DNA of 64,000 bases from Blastomyces gilchristii SLH14081. Its lineage: Eukaryota; Ascomycota; Eurotiomycetes; Onygenales; Ajellomycetaceae. The position numbers were made by a program, and so were the translations under genes. The notes below the pieces were generated by a model. That model was not told the DNA's origin, did no database searches, and saw nothing but the letters and a program-made list of their open reading frames with translations. The DNA lies in NCBI RefSeq assembly GCF_000003855.2, contig NW_003101672.1, forward strand, positions 1,816,134 through 1,880,133, written 5' to 3'. Shown here in pieces: positions 59,300 through 64,000 of the stretch. Every line of letters begins with the position of its first letter. The first letter of the stretch is position 1.

Positions 59300-59665
59300 T
59301 CTCTAATTGATTAGCAGGAGCTGGCAGAGAAGAAGAGAATTGAAGCCTTGTTCAGATCTTGAATGCACTTTATAATTCAGAATATTGAGAAGACAGCTCT
59401 GCTCTCTGAGTATGTCAATCTGCTTACTGCTGAGATGGAACCCGAGGCAGCAGATCAGGAAATGCGGGATTTTGAGACATAGATTGACCTGACTGAGAGA
59501 AAGCAGTAGAAACCCTTCTCTGAGAAGGCAGTAAAGAGAGATTTTAAAATGATTATCATCTCAGATGAGAAGGAGAAGAAGAAGAAGAAGAAGAAGAAGA
59601 AGAAGAAGAATGAGAAGTGAATTATAAAGAATGATAAGAAGAATGAGAAAGAGAAGAAGTAGATT
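59300..59665 (+). pseudogene. Lys/Glu-rich coding remnant of the hAT element
   Basis: After an intron ending TTGATTAGCAG, the frame reads AEKKRIEALFRS, then NIEKTALLSEYVNLLTAEME and a long Lys run from (GAA/AAG)n. It has few RIP stops and higher GC than its surroundings, suggesting coding constraint or a younger age. The equivalent lies at 63605-63900 in copy D and reversed in copy B. Function is unknown: it may be an N-terminal exon of the transposase or a separate protein. Confidence 0.4.
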
Positions 59666-60299
59666 TTTTTCTTTTTATATTAGTTAGTTATAAGTTTAAG
59701 TTTTTAATTATTAATAATTAAAATTGATTTTGAGTTTTTAAAAATTATTGTACAAGTTGTAATCAAGTCAGAAATAATATATATATATATATATATTTAA
59801 CTATCATGATTCACAAATCACTATAATGTATAAGTATTAACATTTTTTCAATATTGATATTTATAATATTAATATATTTTTAATAATATTATCTGATAAC
59901 ACAATTTGATAATACTCTCTTTTACAATATTAATATATTTCAAGAAATATGACAGAGATTAATCAAGATTGTTTATTTACTTTTATACATCAATAATATT
60001 CAATCTGAGTTAGTATTAAAATTATAACTAAGCTAAGAAATAAGATTATTTTCTCTTATATTAATTCTTCTTACACACATCAGTGATCAGTTATTGAAAA
60101 TAAATTATTATCTTTCTCAAATTATTATTATATCTTCTGAATTCACTTCTTTCACTTCTTTTACTTCTATTAAAGATTTATAAACTCTTTAAGAAATCAC
60201 TGTGAATTACAAAGTCTATATTGTTTATAATTCAATACAGAATGCTCTCTTTCAATTATAATAAATAATCACTTCATTCTTCACATCTGATTTCAGATT

Positions 60300-62160
60300 A
60301 TGAAATTTATGAAAAACTTAATATAAACACTGAGATAATCTATGAAATAATTATCAACAGATTATATTATAGATTACTGAAGAGTCATCTCTCTGCTATA
60401 ATCACTGTAACTTTATTCAGAAATATTCATTATGAACTGATTATAGCTCTGAAGAAATTTTCTAATATCTGAAGTTATCAGAATACAGATAATAAAAGAA
60501 AAATAATCAGAAAATTACTACTGAGCTGATAAGTTACTCTATCAGATAACAATTTTTGATAATACTAACTTTCTAATTTGAAGAAAATTATGTGAAAATA
60601 ATCATGTATCAGTACTCTGATTTCATAACTCTTATCTGATAACTTCTGTGAATAATTACTTTGTATATATATATCTCTGAATCTTTCTCTTTAATTAATT
60701 GAAAACCCTGAATTCTGAACACTTTTTCAAATACTTAATTTAAATCTTCATATTTCACATTGATTCTGTCTTCAATTCAATCTCAAGATATACTACAAAG
60801 TTAATATGCAATATCTAGAATCAGAGTTGAAGAATTATTGAAGAGTGTCTCTTACAGTGAATGCATAAACTAGTATAAACAATCTTACATTTATAAGAGT
60901 TATATGTTATTATATTGATAAGAACTGAACTTATTAAGAGATATTAATTAAATTTGAATCATTGATCAGTAGTCATACTGAGAATTATATAACAGAGAGA
61001 TTAATGACTGTGATTAAAAATGACTATTGAGATATTAGTCTCAGTCTTCTTACAATTATAACTGATAATACTGTGAATAACTACACTATGATGAAGAGCT
61101 TGAAGTAAAAATTGACTTTGTATTTCTGAAATGATAAACAAGGTTATATTTTCTGTATTACTCATGTGATTCAACTTGTAATATAAACACTGATAAAGAA
61201 TCTTAATATTGAGATGAAGAATAATGAGATGACTAATTCTTAAGATAAGAATGAGATGAAAGTAATTACTCAAGTAACTTTTACATCTACTTTACAAAAG
61301 ATAATGTTTTTTGATAACACTTTTTAATATTGCTTTTTGATAATACTTTTTGATAATACTACTATTAATTTTGAATAGATTGACTAATAATTTAAATATC
61401 ACAGATTTGAAACATTGCTAATGTGATTTGTATCTTCTCTAAACAATAACAATAATTTCATGATATTCAATAAATAAACAAATCAGTCACATCACTGAAT
61501 ATGATACAGAATGTTAGAATATGATGAAGTTTAATATATAAGATAACTGTTCAAGCTCTTTGATTGTGTCAGATAATTGATTATTAAGTGCAACACTCTG
61601 ATTGAGAAAAGATTCAGATATTAAAACTTTCTGATATAAAGTGAACTCAGTTGAAATATATGATTGATTTACTGTTTCAGTTTTATAAGACAACAAAGAC
61701 AGTCTCAATCACTTGTACATCAATGCTGCAGTCAGTCTGGTGAGTATATAACAGTTTATTTACTTATCTTGAGAAGCAGTTAAATCACTTAAAAAGAAAT
61801 TCAGTCTGAGATAATACTATAGTATAGACTATTATTGCTGTAAGAAATAAACTGGCATATTACTACAGCAAAACTGAACAATCTTTTGCAGAGTACTATG
61901 CTGTAGCAGCTCTACTAGATTTCTTCTATTGAGTTAATATCTACACTTCTCAAGATTGAACAGAGAAGAAATGAGACTTGTATGTTAAATTAGTCTGAGA
62001 CTACTACAATGCCAACTATCAGAGATTTGAATGAGCAGATGTTTGAGATGTAAAGACAGTGAAATACAATTTCCTAGTAAGTAACAATCTTTGATAACAC
62101 TTTATATCTTATAGAACTATAATACTAACTTTGAAATAGAACTTACATACATTGATTGCA
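60300..62160 (+). pseudogene. hAT transposase remnant in copy C
   Basis: Diagnostic hAT text in order: ITDNTVNNYTMMKSLK at about 61058, NDKQGYIF then C.THVIQLVI at about 61130-61190, a helical middle, and the C-terminal region VRNKLAYYYSKTEQSFAEYY at about 61840-61890 followed by YTSQD, as in hAT transposases of fungi. Introns are marked by GTAAGTAACAATCTTTGATAACACT (62078) and similar sites. Multiple stops make it inactive. Confidence 0.8.
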
Positions 62161-62864
62161 ACTGAAAATCAGGCAAAACTACATGCTTGTAAAACTGAAT
62201 TTGACTGCTATCTTCAAGATGATCTGACAAATTTACACATCAAATCAATTCTAGAGTTATGAAAAATTGTTGAGAGTATATATTCAACTGTTACACTGAT
62301 GATATATGATATTCTGACAATTTCATTGACAGAGGTGAGAATAGAGTGAAAGTTCAACTCAAGTTAAGATATTTATCACTATTGTCAGAGACAATTATAA
62401 GAAGAAATAATCAAGAAACTCATGATTGTAAAACATGGAATTATCAGATGATTTAATACCTCTGATCACAGTATATCAGAGAAGTGTAGTTTTTATAAGA
62501 AAGTGAAGAATAAACTTGTACAAGAATGTATTTAGTTGTTTCATGAGTATTATCAATAATTGTTATCAAATTCTGATTATATAAGCAATCACTGAATGAA
62601 CTGAATGAGACTGATTTTAATCTTCAGTCTCAGTCTTATTCTGATTTTAGAAGAATAATTATCTTTCACAGTTTATTCTGAGAAATTACTCTCATTTCAC
62701 TGTTCTTGAATTAAATCTGATCATTTTTCACATTATTTCTCTCAGAAATGATTCATTTTCAGATTTTTTCAAGGCTTGATTCTGATGAGACTCACATCAA
62801 GAAATGTATGAGATCAGATCAAATGAAATCAAATGTGAAATTCATGATTCTGTCAGTCAGTCTA

Positions 62865-64000
62865 GTTTCTGTACATCACTGAAAGCTGTTAATATTTTCT
62901 TTAAGTCTCTTTATATTTGATAAGTCAGTAATATATTTCAATGCACTCTCTCTTTCATTATCATCATTATTATTATTATCATCATCATCATTATCACTAT
63001 TATCATTATTATTATCATTATCATTATTACTATCATCATTATTACTATTATTATTATTATTATATTATTTCTGATTATCTCTTCTGTCTTTATCTCTCTT
63101 TAATACTCACTGAAATCAATTATATTATTTCTCTTCAAATATTCTGCAGTTCTGCAGATCATCAAGGCGCATGAGCATCATTACAGATTGAAGAGAGAGA
63201 AGAAGAAAATGTTTAAGCAAGAGAAGACAGATTATAAGACACATTATAATACCTTGAAGAGACTCTGTAAGAGAGTAGAATAATAACAATTTTAAGTAAC
63301 ACTTCTGATAGATTTAGACTGAACTAAGTATAGAAATAATGCAGATGATATCACTTAAAAGAGATTGAAGAAGAAGACAGTGAAGAGTCTTATACAGTAG
63401 TAGTAAGATCAGAAGAAGTTCTGAGAATAATTTAAGATCAAGATAAAGAGAGAGAGAGAGAAGAAAAGTGTTACTGTAAATAAGCAGCAGCAGAAGAAGA
63501 TTGAGAGAGTATTAAAGTAAGAGATAAAGAAGTTAAAACTGATAAGTTTTTTATTTATTGAGAGATAATAATTTTTGATAACACTTCTGTTCTCTAATTG
63601 ATTAGCAGAAGCTGATAGAGAAGAAGAGAATTAAGACCTTGTTCAGGTCTCAAATGCACTTCATAATTCAGAATATTAAGAAGACAGCTCTACTCTCTAA
63701 GTATGTCAATCTGCTTATCACTGAGATGAAACCTGAGACAGTAGATCAGAAAATGTGAGATTTTGAGATACAGATTGACCTGGCTGAGAGAAAGTAGCAG
63801 AAATTCTTCTCTGAGAAGACAGCAGAGAGAGATTTTGAGATGATTATTATCTCAGATAAGAAGAAGAAGAAGAAGAAGAAGAATAAGAAGTAAATTATAA
63901 AGAATGATAAGAAAAATGAGAAAGAGAAGAAAGATGATAAGTAGAAAAAGTTTTTTTCTTTTTATATTAGTTAGTTATAAGTTCATAATTATTAATAATT
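62865..64000 (+). mobile_element. hAT copy D, continuation (truncated by window end)
   Basis: Resumes after the GTTTCTGT duplication with ACATCACTGAAAGC, then the trinucleotide array (62955-63062) and the Lys/Glu-rich coding remnant (63605-63900). The transposase and right end lie beyond the window. Confidence 0.85.

Larger units (their letters stand above)
57039..62864 (+). mobile_element. hAT copy C, full length (5826 bp), nested in copy D
   Basis: Ends TAGACTGACCGTGTGACCGT and ...GTCAGTCAGTCTA. Flanked by a perfect 8-bp duplication GTTTCTGT (57031-57038 and 62865-62872), and removing it restores copy D (AGCTGTTTCTGTACATCACT). Contents from left: A-rich tract (57400-57545), minus-strand gene region (about 57700-58500), trinucleotide array (58645-58770), Lys/Glu-rich coding remnant (58870-59660), (AT)n near 59780, and hAT transposase remnant (about 60300-62160). 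Terminal repeat form, 8-bp duplication and transposase all indicate the hAT superfamily. Confidence 0.93.

Noticed and set aside
31000..64000. Host protein-coding genes or CRISPR-like arrays in the AT-rich half
   Set aside because: Every readable coding stretch matches a retrotransposon or hAT remnant, and the repeats are transposon copies or microsatellites without spacer structure.

Overview
This window looks like a filamentous ascomycete chromosome, most like an onygenalean dimorphic mould (Blastomyces/Ajellomycetaceae type). The signs are short GT-AG introns with CTAAC/CTGAC branch sites, homologues typical of Eurotiomycetes (a Snx41 beginning MWNDEDNNPYG, a Ubp12-type DUSP deubiquitinase, a Trm732/THADA protein), and an abrupt switch at about 31 kb into a very AT-rich compartment with the C-to-T/G-to-A signature of RIP. 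Genus-level placement is inference.

Bases 1-31,000 are an ordinary gene compartment. On the plus strand: a low-complexity single-pass membrane protein (6-948, one intron) and a long intronless TPR protein of the TTC27/Emw1 family (1508-4552). The rest is on the minus strand: a broken or multi-exon SAM-like gene (5258-6823), a QATQA-repeat hypothetical (7832-8929), a frame-broken SIMPL-domain gene (9549-10185), a Ubp12-type ubiquitin protease with three solved exons and an unresolved N-terminus (11852-17238), snx41 with six solved exons encoding 639 aa (18319-20661), three small or medium single-membrane-segment proteins (21547-21840, 22449-23267, 24052-24528), and a ten-exon Trm732 homologue of 1711 aa (25077-30692). 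The exon models for the ubiquitin protease, snx41 and trm732 were built by hand from splice sites and all close in frame.

Bases 31,000-64,000 contain no host gene I can support. They are a nested pile of RIP-degraded transposons: two Ty3/Gypsy elements (Gypsy-1, and Gypsy-2 inserted into it), a LINE ORF1 fragment, and a hAT DNA-transposon family of about 5.8 kb present as at least four large copies plus one 505-bp non-autonomous derivative. Target-site duplications were read directly: TATAC (5 bp) for Gypsy-2, GATAAGCT (8 bp) for the 505-bp element, GTTTCTGT (8 bp) for hAT copy C nested in copy D. A 520-bp GC-normal island with a tandem duplication (about 51,172-51,703) sits inside this desert.

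The most interesting result is structural. The two LTRs of Gypsy-2 (35951-36208 and 52726-52983) and the two ends of one hAT insertion inside it (41773 and 54161) are now in opposite orientation, yet their duplicated target sites still match by reverse complement. A segment starting at 43580 and running past the right edge has therefore been inverted, and the visible breakpoint falls exactly on the terminal inverted repeat of hAT copy B. This points to transposase-mediated (alternative-end) rearrangement and predicts the sequence at the second breakpoint outside the window.
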